Below are positions 11,700-24,785 of a stretch of DNA of 64,000 nucleotides, in pieces (within the stretch, counting starts at the first letter, position 1; each line of letters starts with the position of its first letter). The DNA is taken from contig NC_088295.1 of assembly GCF_032854445.1 (NCBI RefSeq), positions 15,115,385 through 15,179,384 on the forward strand, written 5' to 3'. The DNA is from Liolophura sinensis (taxonomy: Eukaryota; Mollusca; Polyplacophora; Chitonida; Chitonidae). The notes under the pieces are model-generated. The model saw nothing but the letters and a program-made list of their open reading frames with translations. It searched no databases and was not told the DNA's origin. A program made the position numbers and the translations under genes.

Positions 11700-14600
11700 T
11701 CTGAAGGCAAACCATACAGATGGTATTCTTAATCAATTTCCTAATTATTATACATGTACTAATATAGGGTGAAATGCTGAGTTACGCATCATTCAAGTCA
11801 TCCAGTATACTTGTATGTGGTGCTCAGCCCAATTCTAGTAAAAGCACATTATATAATTTATATATACATGTACAACTTTATTGAAATATGCAATAATAGA
11901 CTTAGTAAATGTTATTTCTTTATGTTTTACCCGCAGTATTTTTCTTAGGATATGACTGACTGTTGACAGTTATTTTAACAACGATCTAAGTGTATTAAAA
12001 TGAGCATCATCTGTATAGTATATACATGTACAGGTCCGTCTGTTCAGGTCAGTGGAAAGTCGGAAAGTTCATGGCTGTAAAACACATCTTTTCTGCATGT
12101 CAGTCTATAATACCAGTATTACAGTGTAGGTCAGGTCACACCGCATGAGTTAGGTACCTGATGTGAACTGTTGATTATAAACAGCATGTATTCGTTTATC
12201 TCTGCATGCACTAAGTTTACAGAGCTGTGCATAGTTGCAAGAGTCACAAACTTAAACATTTCTTTGTGTAAATAAATGCTATAACCTGACATACACGTGT
12301 TTATATGTCAATGTATGCATGAACTTAGCTTTTTTCTGGCTTGATTACATTCAGTCAATTTATATATCAAACAGGTATATCCAGGTGAGTATTAATAATG
12401 AGAGGTAAATATACTACTTATACATCACAGGTTAATGAGCTTGGGGACAAACTATATTAAACTTACCCAGCTTAATTACATGTTATTAAGGACTGCTGAC
12501 ATTGCATGGTCATGACCTGACTAGCTCTGTATTATCTAGGCAGGTTGTTTTGAGAGTGTTAATGCAAACTATGAATGCTTTTGGTGTTGCCATTTGTTTC
12601 AAGTGAATACATTTTATTATAACTGCAGTTCATCTATCTACCTGCCTGTTTTTGTGTTTGTAGGCCAGTTTCAACAGGTATTAACAGGTGTCAACTGTTA
12701 ATAAGATCGTGATTCATTAAATGTTTTTTTCCATTTTGTGATTTCAGTGACCCGTGATCCCGATCTAACAATATGTGAATAAACAAGGTGTACATAGTTC
12801 AGCCATGTTCAAATATTCAAGGAGGACGTAAGAAGGATGCCAGCAGCACAAACCAGCCCTACCTTAGGGAAGGGGACAGGGTATATTTGAGGGGTAGGGG
12901 GAAAGGGGGAGATTTAAAGGCTAAGAGCTGAACTCTAACTGTATTATAGCCCTGTGAAAAATGGGCCGCTAGGTTGTGATGTCTGTTACTTTAACAGTTA
13001 ACTGGTTTTTGGCTCAGCTGTACAAGACACTCAGCTGTTAGAAAAAGGAGGCAAAGGTTGCCCAGTTTTATTGTACCCATGCAGTACTTGACAATTGTGA
13101 AGAGTCTGTTCCCTTCTTAATTGAGGGCTGTGAAAATTCAGGGGAGCCGATACTATGTGAGAGGCCAGGCCACCAGACTGTACCACGAATATCAGGATGC
13201 CTTCTGCTGGCTCTTTTACAGGGAGACTGACATGTGAAAATAACTGTTTTTGTGCACCATATGCTTTGGTAATGAAATGGGGATTTAGGCTTCATTGTCT
13301 TCGGAAACATGAGAATTTATGAGTATTGTCTGAAAATATTGGAACACCACATTAATTTTTTTTTCGTCTCAGGGCATGCATATAATTAATTACTGTGCTT
13401 TCAGTCCAAGCCTGAGGCTGTTCTAAATTGTCACCCCATCCTGTGGAGCCTCATGGTTCACATCACTTCAGAGGGTTCAGAGCCTCAAGTGAGCGGATGC
13501 AGCCCATTATGTGAACTTGTGCAGCTGATAAAATACAAGATGAAGTGATAAATCAGTGGTGATGTCTGGTGATATATACTCAGCCTAGATATACCCAAAT
13601 GTTCTGCAGTGCTTTACCCATAACCAATTGTCCAGAGTTGCATACACAACCCTTCCAGGCTTTTTTTTTTGGCCTGAAGAATTTGTACATATGCTAAATC
13701 ATTTTAATTGTCTTCAGAGGAACATACACCAAGTGCTCTGTTAGTTTAATGAGGTTTCTACATGAATTGTAAAGTAGTTTTGATGTGTTCAGCTAAAATT
13801 TTCTTTTCATTTCAACCCAGTATTTATTAAGAGGAGGCGTCAAAATTTACGGTTGAGTAAAAACTTTAAAAACAGAAAACATATAAGTTTACACGCAAAT
13901 TTCGTTTGGATAACAATGTCATTTATACATCATAACAAATTTGTGATGGCTCTTAAATTTATAGGTAACAGTGTACTACATTGGTGATGCACAATGCAAC
14001 AAACTGTTCCTTTAAAATATGTTATAGGATAGATTTCAGATTTATTGGATTTGAAAATTTAGTCCAGTAATCATGTCTTCCAAGGAGAATGAGAATGTGG
14101 AGTAAACATTCTGATATGAGGTTTGTTTGTTAGAATCATATTATATTAATGTTTCTTGTGGTCGTCACTATTGTTAAAAGTTTCATGTCATCTAAATGGC
14201 CTAGTTTGATACAATACAAAGGTAACGAGTAACATTATCAATTTGACCTCGATTTATTTTCTATGGTAGCATTTAGTTTGAAGACTCATTTGTATACAAT
14301 ATGGAACAGTAGCTGATATAGATTGTACATATCATTTTTGTGAGTATATATGTGTTGTTCATACTGAGATTTGTCTTTGTTGTTGTTGTAAGGTAACCTA
14401 TAACCCAAGTCCCAGAAATGTGCGTGGTGGGGTGGGTGGGCGGGGAGACTATGTCACCCAAAAACCCTACATCGTATGTTCTATGTATAGACGTATCCAT
14501 ATCTTTTACTAAATGTCATACCTATCTTTCAATCGTCTATTGTTACTCTATTTAACAATCAAATAATGTCTGGGCAGTTGTTTTAATTTGTAGCTATAAT

Positions 14601-16856
14601 TTCTTTGTTGATAGATTTCTCCATGTGACCTGGCCAACATGTCTGTGTACTTTTGTCCTGGCCCGCCATTGTTAGTTAGTAGGGCATCTAAGTGAGCCTC
14701 ACTCCCCCACGTACAGGGAATACACGTGTCTATGGAGCTCCGCCGCTCGACCTCCTATCGCTGGCCCGCGCTGGAGCTGAGACACGTGATCATCGCTCAG
14801 TAAAAGATGGCCGTGTCGTGACAGCGGGCCTGATTGACAGGCTGTACGTTTCACACGTGCATACAAGTCAGGTTGTTGGCCCGTACTTTTATCGCCATGC
14901 AGTTGCACATGTATCTATCTTTGTGATGTGCATGCCACTGTCCTAGTTTTGGGAATAAATGCAAGATATCCAACCTAAAAGATTTTGCAACAAGTGAAAA
15001 AGAAATATATTCTGTATTTGCGTACTTTTTGTCCAATATTGGCGCCGGTGGCTGTAAGAGGCCGACATGCTGACGACAGTTCTGGAGAAAAGAATTTTGT
15101 GCAGGCCCTATAGTTACTCGAAGAATAAATAGAATGTAGAACACTTTTTTCCCCCGTCACTTCTTTCCTGTGGACCTAAGTTTCTTTTCTTGGCAGATGG
15201 TGCCACATGTAGGCTGGTCGGGTTCCGAACGGAACAGGGGCGCAGGTCGGGCTGACATCGTCCTGGCTTACCGCAGGGCTAGGGGTTCAGCACGAACTCT
15301 GTATGCTTCTTAAACATCTTGAGCTGAATAAAGTGGATTACATATAAAGTGGACAAATACAACCGTGAACCCAACCTATATCAGAGGTCGCTAATGACGT
15401 TACTGGAAGAAGGCTTGGGTTTCAGGTATTAACACCCTCGATCTTGTCTAAAACCTCGATCTGGGCGCAGGACAGGTGTACGTATATGCCTATGCAAGAA
15501 AGAAAAGCCTTAATGATGACCAGTCCACCCACTGAATTTGACCTTAGTTCGGTAAACTAGACTACATGAAAACACCATCTGATCAGGATAATTCTGTATT
15601 TGGTTCATCATCATATTTTTATCTTGTGTTATGTAAATAAATTGTCCTAACTTTCTTTTTCATTGCCGTGTTCTTGTTTTCACTTGATCACATGTTTTGT
15701 TATTTGTCATAATCTGACCCGAACTTATGAACTTTATGAACTATACGAACGTTTATGCCTGTCGTCATCTGAAAGAAGATTGTTTTTTTTGTCGGCTAAT
15801 AAGCCCCGCTGATCCATATGGTGCATGCATGTATATAGGCGTGTGTTATGTAGGCCAATATTTGGACACTCGTATAGAGCTTATATGTATATGCAGTCAA
15901 ACCTGTACCTACGGCCACCTGTATACAGCGGCCACCTGACGTAAACGGCCGCGACCAAACAATTTTCCATGTTAAACGACCTGTAACATCCGGGCACCTG
16001 TCCAACGCGTCCAGCGGCCAATATATTTTGTGACCAAATTTTATATCAACCTGTCCTGAGCGGCCGAGACTTTCAATAGTAACGATGATTGCCGCGTTGG
16101 ACATTCAAAAATTGCAAAATGGCGACCACAGGCTTCGGAAGTTTTTGTAGTGATTAAAAGTTACAACCTCCCACTTTGTGATGACAGGTGAAGTGTGATC
16201 ATTATTCGTGAATGGCGGGGAAGTCAATTGTTCTTTAATGAGGCCCAGCTGGCTATAGTCCGAACATGCTGGAAATCCACTGCTGCAGTGGATTAGCTCC
16301 ATGCTGAGGTCCGAGCTATGAATGCCCTAAATAGCGGGCAAACTCAGATATAATCTGACCTCCTGTGGTTTTTGCCATGAATGGTTTCGTTGACAAATTA
16401 TCTGGCGTGCCTGACCATCATCTTTGCAGCGAAATGGTGTTGTGTATTCATTTGGCGTTGCCAAAATATTGCCTGTACCGAACACATGGAGAAATTGACC
16501 TTCCTTCACTCGTACATTTTGTTGTTGTTGTTTCACCGGTAATGGCGAATGTGATCGACATTATTTTCAAACATCTCTGCGGTCTACCATTTACGGTCCA
16601 AAAATTTGTTAGAATAGTCATTTATACCTGCGTAGGCCAAACTGGCACATGGCTTTCAAGAGTTTGACAATGATGGGAAGAAAGTTCTCCTGTCATGCGT
16701 GCCCTGACCTGAGACCCTTTCTGTAAGCGCCTGTGGAATGCGTGAGGTCCATAGGTCTAACCGACAAAACTTGAAATTATTGAGTTATTATTTCACTACA
16801 GTTGTTATATTTCTATGAAATGTATGTAGCAGAACAGATTAGTGTTTTAACAATTA
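11700..16856. other. Gene-free stretch; GC-rich patch at 14690-14860
   Basis: AT-rich and without supported genes. The exception is a GC-rich, CpG-containing patch around 14690-14860 that is open in overlapping frames on both strands and starts after an acceptor-like 'ctcccccacgtacag'. It could be an isolated exon, a promoter or chance. A smaller GC-rich patch lies at 15195-15290. No homology is recognised for either. Confidence 0.4.
15894..16130 (+). mobile_element. Terminal fragment of a DNA transposon or derived MITE
   Basis: Starts 'cagtcaaacctgtacctacg' and continues with repeated 'cggccacctg' phrases. This is the look of the terminal inverted repeat of pogo/Tigger-like and related DNA transposons in invertebrates. 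I found no matching inverted end nearby and no transposase frame, so only one end or a decayed non-autonomous copy is present. The family assignment is tentative. Confidence 0.4.
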
Positions 16857-17006
16857 TTTTTATTTATTTGATTGGTGTTTTACGCCGTACTCAAGAATAT
16901 TTCACTTATATGACGGCGTCCAGCATTATGGTGGGTGGAAACCGGGCAGAACCCGGGGGAAACCCACGACCACCCGCAGGTTGCTGGATTACCTTCCCAC
17001 GTACGG
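16857..17006 (+). repeat. SINE-like dispersed repeat, good copy
   Basis: Reads 'tttatttgattggtgtttta' then 'cgccgtactcaagaatattt', a 'gcattatggtgggtggaaac' core, and ends near 'accttcccacgtacgg'. It is one of at least five copies in the window and the clearest single-core one. The head is a short ATTT array. Confidence 0.8.
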
Positions 17007-19830
17007 CAATTATTTATAAGTTTATTATTTACATGTGTAGATTTCCTGAAACTTAATTCAGTTGTGATTTGGCTTGGTCTTCACAACCTGTCTTATGTGG
17101 CCAACTGTCATATGCGTCTCCCTATACATCTGCATGAGTACCGTTCAAAGAGTATAATTCTTCGATCCATGCTAATTAAATGTGTGACTGGAGTAGTTTT
17201 CTGTAAAACGGTGATGAAAATGGAACACACGGGTTGTTATGCCTGCAGTGCTGTACTTGGAAAATCCATTGCCGTTTTCAAGGTCAAATTGGACAGAGCT
17301 GTTTGGACAAAAGCTCTTCTGATCAGCAACCCTTTATCATGTATATAGCAGGTTTTTCGCTTTGCCACTTGGCTCCAAATGTTAGTCATGTATATACATG
17401 GATATAAAACGCCTGGACGTCATGGCGATTCAGGTGTTTCCTACAGACTGTTTGGTTTCCACAATGCCACAATACCTTATGTAGTGTAGAATTTATTCAA
17501 AATTGCTCACAGCTTGAAAACAGCTCGAAATAGAATCGGCCTCGGTAGTGTTTAGCTAAAACTACACTATAAATGGCCTTAAATTTCATCCATACAGGGG
17601 CATTTCAGTGGCAAATAAATGTCATAAAATATTCCTTTCAAATGCCGAAACCTGTAGGGTATTTTAGCACATAAATTAGTAAATAAACTTTCAATCACCT
17701 CTCTAGGATTCAAAAGAACTCAGGACAAAATGAGAAACCTATATCATTGATAACATAAGTATACGGTATGCGTTCAAATGAAATCAGAAACGTAAGTCAG
17801 CGTCTATTGTTGCTGAGTTGACTTTATCAGTGTCTTCCGCCGTTTGTTGATGGAGCAGTGGCTGAGGTAGATATATTTATAAATTGTGGTATACGTGCCC
17901 GGCGGGGGACGATCCGTAATGCGTATGTGAGTCGGATCACATAGACCAGAACCACAGCTGTCTCATCACACACCGCATGGCAGTTCACACTGTCAGGATC
18001 TACCTGTATATATATATTTATGCCAGGAGTGGCCTGCGGGAAGACTTTTTGAGGAACATCTAATTTATCCCATCCGGATGAAGACATTTTCCTCGAAGTT
18101 CTCGCGTTTGCATCCTATATATCTCGCAGGAAATGTTCAGTTGTCTGGAACTGCATGGGAAGAAGCTATGGGAATACTTTCCGGTCTATCGACATGATGT
18201 AATATAAGCGTCCTTTAATTGCGGGATATGTACATATTAAAATAATTACATGTGCTCTGAACCATTTGACAGGCGATACGGCATATGTACCAGATGACAC
18301 AATAATTATTCTTAGACTTATCGACGGGACAAAAAAGTTGCAGCTATACATTAGCTGGGTTATGAAGTGCTCCCAACATATACGTACACTGTATTGCAAG
18401 AATTTTATAACATAAAAGACTTTTTTAGAAACACTTTGACCTTGAAGACTGCGTGTTCATAAGAAATGTGCTTATCAGCTGTGTTCATACCATTGTTACC
18501 ACGCTAACACATGAATGGTGTTCCTCATTTTAAAACATTACAACCACATGCCGGCAAAAAAGCAACATAAACTTGCCAGCATCGGATTGTCAATCGCGTA
18601 GTCTCGTACCACATGCAATGCGCTCTCACTGGTGACACACAGTATGTAGTATATATATATATATGTGTGTGTGTGTGTATTTCCACCAGGATATGGACTT
18701 CATATAATTGACGTCCATGAAGACTGCACTGCTTGACCACGAGAGATTTCGGTTCGCCGGAACGTTTCGAAGGAAGCTAAACCTCATGTACATGTCCGCA
18801 TTGCCATTTATATACAACCTCCTGGTGTTTGACAGAAAATGTGATCTGGAAGAGGCCAACAGATATTGTTTTTTTTTTTTTAAGATTTATTTTAAAATTT
18901 AGCCAAATATATACAGAACGGCTAGTAAGATGTGAACTTGATTTTTGCCTCAGTGATCTGCTTGACTACAGGACGTGATGACTTCATAGATCCTGTGTAT
19001 ACGTTGTTTTATGTACACATTAAAATACGTACATATGTTCAGTCCAAAAAAATACGAACGTAGACGCGTTTGTACCCTTGCCTTCACTTTTTAGTATACT
19101 TAATTTAGCAGAATGTCTTGTATCAAATTTAACATCGATACAAGATATACTATTTATAACACATTCTTAATTGTGCAGATGTAAAAGAACCAACCCAGGT
19201 TATATGCAGATCGCTTTGCTGTATGCATTTATATTATACATGTATATATACACATACGCCTATATTATACATTTCTTGACAACTAAATCACATGTGCTAC
19301 ACAGAACACATGTAGCCTCCAACATTTCCGTATATCATAAGTATATATATTCGTTACTGAATGATATCTGGCTACAAAGGTGGTCACATGCATTTTTCTT
19401 GCTGACACATAGATGTAATACTGTCGTAAATTATTTAATGAGGGTGTGCATTAATGGCCCACACCTCATGCGTGTTAGATATATACATACATCTTAAAAA
19501 TTATATTTAAGTCCTGATAAACTGAGCAAAATGACCCCTTTTGTTTTCACGGGAGTATATATATATATATATACACAAATTAAGCTAACCGCGCAGCGTG
19601 GTGTAAATCTGCTGTCCCAAAAAAGCATTTTATCACGGTAATTCAAAGAATATGAGTTATTATTAGTGCCTGGATCCACCTGGATTTTTAACTTTGTTCT
19701 AGGGGACACAAAATGAACAAGGAAAAAAAAATGGACAAAACTTAGAGAAATTACTGCACGGGAACCAATGTCGAAGGAGATGAAATATATATGTAAACCT
19801 TAGACATGGCAGGACGGATTTTCAAATTTG

Positions 19831-19938
19831 AAGTAAGGTTCAACAATGTGAGCCTTTATACTAAAGAAACATAAGGTAAGCTATGTGAACCTGCACACTA
19901 AAGAAGTAAGGTTCAACAATGTGAACCTGCACACTAAA
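19831..19938. repeat. Short tandem repeat, about 37-39 bp unit, three copies
   Basis: Units of the form 'gtaaggttcaacaatgtgaacctgcacactaaagaa' follow one another with small differences. Confidence 0.75.
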
Positions 19939-20754
19939 TTTTATCAAAATAAGACAATATTTAGAGGAGTTGTCGCACTGGTAGACAAACAGGCAGACAG
20001 TCCCATGCATATTAATAATAATCGCCTTTAAAGAAAGTGTCAGATAAAAGCGCTTCTTAACTGCATGGATGTGGTTAAAGTGTTGCACGCGGTCGACATA
20101 TACCGTTGCAATCCTTTATCCTATACACTGCATATCTCAGGTATATAACTGTACGTATGCATGCAATATTCGAAGTTTTGCACATGCAAAACATTTTTTG
20201 TCCTAGTGTTAATGATTCTGCATTCATGGAAAATAGCATATGCAATATACGTGCAAATTTTCAGGTTCTGTACTTTGAGGGTTTAACAGCGAAAGAGTGA
20301 CCTGGTCAAATGGTCAGTGATTTTGGCCTCTTCTACCGTATAAAGAGTACTAGTCGTCATAGCGACAATTAGACGGAGGTCGCCACAGTGAACCATGTCA
20401 GGCGGTCAAGGATGGCTTATCCCAGCAACCTATTGGCGAGCGAATGGTCAGTGTACAAATCTGACCATGCACTGCTGGCCTCATAGCTCCGCCTTTTGTG
20501 GTTAAAAATAGTACACAAGGTGGTGACCCCTGCAACCATAGGTAAACCGGCTACTTAGTACTTTATATAGGTTCTTGTCAGTGGGTCAGATTTAGAGCAG
20601 CCAATTATGACTATATCATTAATCGATATGTCGTCGATGTCGTTACGGGTCGATTAAAACCTCAAAAGTATGAAGTGTGGGCTATAGTTTGTGTCTATAT
20701 ATATAATAGTCTGAGACCACGCTGAAATAAACCAATGTTAAGTAGAGAAAGGGG

Positions 20755-20756
<2 letters not shown>

Positions 20757-20819
<63 letters not shown>
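20757..20819. repeat. (AT)n microsatellite, about 31 repeats
   Basis: Uninterrupted alternating AT over about 63 bp. It explains the Ile-Tyr repeat frame on the minus strand. Confidence 0.98.
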
Positions 20820-20822
<3 letters not shown>

Positions 20823-20940
20823 TACGTGCCAGGGTGCTCGCACGCTGTCACCGCCATACTTTCTGCACAACAGTGCATGCGTTATCGTAATTATGCATTC
20901 TGTACATGCACAACACCGTCACAAAGCAATATGTACTGTA

Positions 20941-21005
20941 TGCTTGGGGTTTAAGATCGTACATAACATTTTTTCAGTCAAATGACGACGAGGAGTCATT
21001 AGGTC
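20941..21005 (-). repeat. Fragment of the tRNA-derived SINE found complete at 58685-59035
   Basis: 'gcttggggtttaagatcgta' through 'atgacgacgaggagtcatta' matches the tail-side part of the longer element ('gcttggggtttaacgtcgta...'). The tRNA-related head is absent, as expected for a truncated insertion. Confidence 0.75.
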
Positions 21006-23363
21006 TCGATCGAAAACAAAGGATGCAACATGGCAGTGTCCTTGAGATTAACTGTTCCCATATCTTTTATATGTATTTTTGGTGCAGACAATTTGAAAAC
21101 ACCACACAAGATCGCACAATAAGCTATAGAATTTGAAACTTAATTCATGCCTGGTTATAGAAATTACTGTTGACGGTAAATACTTATACCTTCAAAAACA
21201 ATGAAGAAATGCATATACATGTCTGTGTATATATAGCATGTAGAAACTTACACAGCGGAGATGCGCAGCACAGGTTCCTCAGAATTTTAAATGAAGAGTA
21301 TTGCCTCTGTGTGGTGGAGAACTGAAGGCGCCAGAAACTGAAGAATAAATATTCAACAGGTCAATAAAGAAAGTATATATATATATATATATAATGCTGA
21401 TCTAATGCGCATACAATCGTAAATGCTGGACCATTATTTCCGTCTTGCGTGTACTAAGGAAAAGGTACACTTCCTTGCATAGTTAATCATCTGAGCTTAT
21501 ACGAAGATATATAGCCGAGTAACCAGTCTTAATTCTGTGGCCTACATAGTAGTGAGCTAACACTGCATGTAGGGGTATACAGGAGGGATTTATGTCGGCA
21601 CGTTCATCTGCATGGTGGTATATGCGCACTCGATCTGCTTGCCTTTCGCCAGTCGCTATAGGTCTCACGAGGTGTTGGTTCAAACCTGGTCTAAGACAGG
21701 GAGTTTAATAGATCCCACTGCTCCTGCTGTTCGTTTGGGCCTGGGTGAAAATACAAGTGGTCTACAACGTTCGAGTGGTCGTTTGCACACGCTAAAGTTC
21801 GTTGAAGGCCACTGATGATGACGTCAAACAACACATAAATAAATAAATATGCTCTCAACTTTATATGATCGACTTTTATGCGAACTACACAAAATTTGTC
21901 CCCGAGCACGCCTGCCTGAAACGGTTAGAATGTTTTTAACGAAAACGAAGTGCATATTTATGCTGATATTCCATGATGTTGCTGGGTCAAGTGTGTGGAT
22001 GGCATATTGCACGGATTCAAAATCAGTCAGACAAACACTGGAAATCGTGTCCACTGCGATTGGCTGATGTTGATAAACAGTTAATTGCTCAAGCTGAATT
22101 ATTCGTATATTATGTAACAGCCGAATATTATGTGTTGTTCTGCCACGTAATACCAAGATAGGGACATGTCTTCACACAATTTTCTCTTACAGTTTATAGT
22201 AAAGTTTTCAACGTATCATTTGACACAAAAGTCTATATCGCACAGATCCACCTGTAATAATTGCATGTAGCACGAGGCGACTATGCTCGGGGTGGTATAA
22301 CTGTGCATGTGGCACGATAATTAGCAGTGCGCCTGTTTACGTGTTCTTGTTTCGAAGTTATTTGTGCAGTGTCACAAGATTACCAAAACATCTTGATCAG
22401 CTGCTATGTTGTTGACAGCACACACAGCGCTCTGGCCGGCGTGTGTGTCGACTGATCCAGGGCTGTACCCATGATTATTATCACACGGGGTTGGTGTATA
22501 GAGACAACCTACAGTTTAACTCATAACACACACATACATTTATGATATACCATACCTATAAAGATATTTTGTTCTGGAGCAATGCAAAGAAAAGCTGCTT
22601 TAGTCGAACAGCGTTGTCTTAAATTATAGCTGAGAAGAGCTGATAATAGTAATAGCCATCTTCAGAAGCCTGCCTGCAGTTTTACTGACGCGACCGTCAA
22701 CATGTCCGTGCACGCTGAGCTCCCCAGCTGATGATCCATGTGTCATTGCACAACTATACGTCAGATCTATTTTTGTAAACGTGTCTTATTCTTTTCCACA
22801 CACACACTTTGCAATGTTCTCTACAGGGGAAGATTAAAACACTGACTTTTTGAAATTAAAACTTTTTCCTCACTTCCCCAAACGTAACTAATCAAATGGC
22901 CATTTAAGTCTGACAGAAAGTTTCGTTTATATTGAAACAAAAGTGCCAATATTGCTGTAGGCCTATTATATTTAAGTGACAAAAAGACCTCGTGCTGGAA
23001 ATCTTTGTCAAGAAATACGTTTTTCAGTCGCGCTTTAGCAGATTCTTTACAACCACACCAAACGTTATGAGCGCATATGGCGCTAACTCCAGGCTACGTG
23101 TCTGGAGGAACTTGTAATTACGCAGGCTGAATGCGCTTATAAACCTTGATAACAAATTTTGGTCTTCATCCGGCATCTCGTGGCATATCGTCACATCAGT
23201 TTACCGAATTATGCATTTACTAAAGATTTAGCGGCTGATGTTATGGTACTCGGTGTATTTCGAAGTCAGCCCATTTTCAAACAAAGAAAGTGGGCCTAAA
23301 GTAAACAAGTGCTTGATGTGAGCCGCGGACACTGCACTTCTCCCCACCCCTCCGGTCAGTAAT

Positions 23364-23426
23364 GGAACATTCCCGCCAGGGTTTATGTAAATGAGGCGGC
23401 CCGCCGGTATAAAACGATCAGCTGAC
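23364..23426 (+). promoter_or_regulatory. Promoter of DDIT4 copy A: TATA box plus E-box
   Basis: TATAAAA at 23408-23414 is followed four bases later by the E-box CAGCTG at 23419-23424, inside 'gatcagctgac'. The ATG lies 180 bp downstream, so transcription probably starts near 23440. An 11-bp dyad GGAACATTCCC (23364-23374) sits 34 bp upstream of the TATA box; it contains a minimal heat-shock pair (GAAnnTTC) and also resembles a Rel half-site pair. A TACGTG hypoxia-type core occurs at 23095-23100. The TATA/E-box pair recurs at copies F and G, which supports its being functional. Confidence 0.65.
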
Positions 23427-23587
23427 TGCTTGCCGTTACGACAGGAGGAGTTGGTCGTCGGCGAGGTGTAAGGTTCGAGGAAAGACCTGTTAAATCGCAC
23501 CTAATCAAGCTCTTGGCTCATCTCAAGTGAAAATCCTCTAGTGTGGAAGCTTCGTTTTAGGAAAATAATATTTACTCGTTTTTTAAG

Positions 23588-24785
23588 ATGGAAATGACCG
23601 AGATTGTTGACCAAGGAAAGGTTCGTCTGCCGAATCAGAGCAGTTCCAACTCCAATCGCTGTGCTGATGACGACAAGACGATTCAGAAAGTCGTCCACAA
23701 ATTGAGAAGACTGTTCGACAATGTGATAATTGGAGATAAAGTCACTCCCAGATCTGCAATTATAGAGACTGATTACGAACAAAGCAGCGGCTCGGACAAA
23801 ACTGGTAAGTGAGGTAGTCGGTCGGATTCTGTAGAAAATGTTCTCCATTAAGTCATCCGAAGAGTCGATTTTAGGAGGGTGGTGTGTTATCTGTGGTCTT
23901 GAAAGATGATTTAAGCCTGTGTTCATTTTTAGACTGTGGGAACTAAAGGAGATTAATGATATAACTTAGCTTACTACGTGTGAAATGTGTTGTCAGTTTG
24001 TGGTCGCCAGTTCTACTTGTCAAAACAACTGGCTCGTATTCAAGCAGATAATTGCAGGTCTTTTGTTAGAGACGGTATCCCGCACCATTGGTTGAGGCTC
24101 TCGAAGGTACGACTCGGTCATAGATAGGAGTACCTGTTAACAACAACAGGGAAATGGTTTTGGGAGGTTGTCGCATTGCATGGTTCATTTCTGTTTTGAA
24201 AAAAATTTTTCACTTCACAAATAAATCAGACCTACAGATACTTTACTAGTGTCATGATGTGTTGTGATATATAGTTTTAGCCTGTATTGGCATAAATTGA
24301 GTCTTATGATTATTCTTTTTTCAGAGCATCTCGTACCAAACATGAACAACTTCGGTTCCTTTGATGATCTCTTTGAGGACAGACTTTGTAACAGTATTAC
24401 TGAACAACTGGAGAGGCTTTTGGTGGCTCATGGAAATAATGATCTCAACTGTCAGCTTTTAGTGCCCTCTGACTTCTCATCTAGAATTGCCCAAGATGTC
24501 CTTCGTATGTCACAGAATGAGCCATGTGGAATTCGAGGCTGTGTGCTGTTCATCAACATGCAAGAGAAATCTGTATGCAGAAAGATTGGTAGAATTGAAT
24601 GTGATCCCTCTACGGTCGCTACCTTTGAACTTTATTTAACATTGAGGGAAGACACAAGGCCCTGGGTGATAGCGAAGAACGTGTTGGCCTCTGTTAGAGG
24701 CCGAATGAATGGTAGCTCCAACTCAACAAAAGTGCTTTGTCCTGGCTACCAGTTGGCCAAAAGAAAACTGTATCGTCCAAACTGA
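23588..24785 (+). CDS. DDIT4: DDIT4/REDD1 family protein, copy A (two exons, 225 aa)
   Basis: REDD1 proteins inhibit TORC1 in the cytosol via the TSC complex during hypoxia, energy or DNA-damage stress. Exon 1 is 23588-23804 and exon 2 is 24325-24785 (donor 'ctg|gtaagt', acceptor 'tttcag|agc', phase 1), giving 225 residues, close to human REDD1 (232). The conserved C-terminal domain holds LVPSD (118-122), EPCGIRG (138-144), DPSTVATFELYL (166-177) and the basic tail KRKLY (218-222), which align with human MPSQL, EPCGLRG, DPSLVPTFQLTL and KKKLY. Trp186 aligns with the Trp in human SRLWPKI; the other copies have lost it, so copy A looks closest to the ancestral gene. Exon 1 encodes a probable amphipathic helix (about 27-48) followed by DKVTPR. 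Homology is clear; regulation and partners are inferred from the family. Confidence 0.93.

Larger units (their letters stand above)
17007..23363. other. Gene-free stretch before the DDIT4 cluster
   Basis: No coding region supported. It contains several (TA)n and (TG)n tracts (18651-18680, 19556-19572, 20757-20819, 21375-21393), a short tandem repeat and a SINE fragment, listed separately where clear. Open frames are short and cross simple repeats. Confidence 0.5.

Noticed and set aside
12747-12800. Possible terminal exon ('gatttcag|tgaccc' with AATAAA nearby) for the collagen gene
   Set aside because: Only two or three residues would be encoded in the fitting phase, 11 kb from the last collagen exon, and nothing else supports it.
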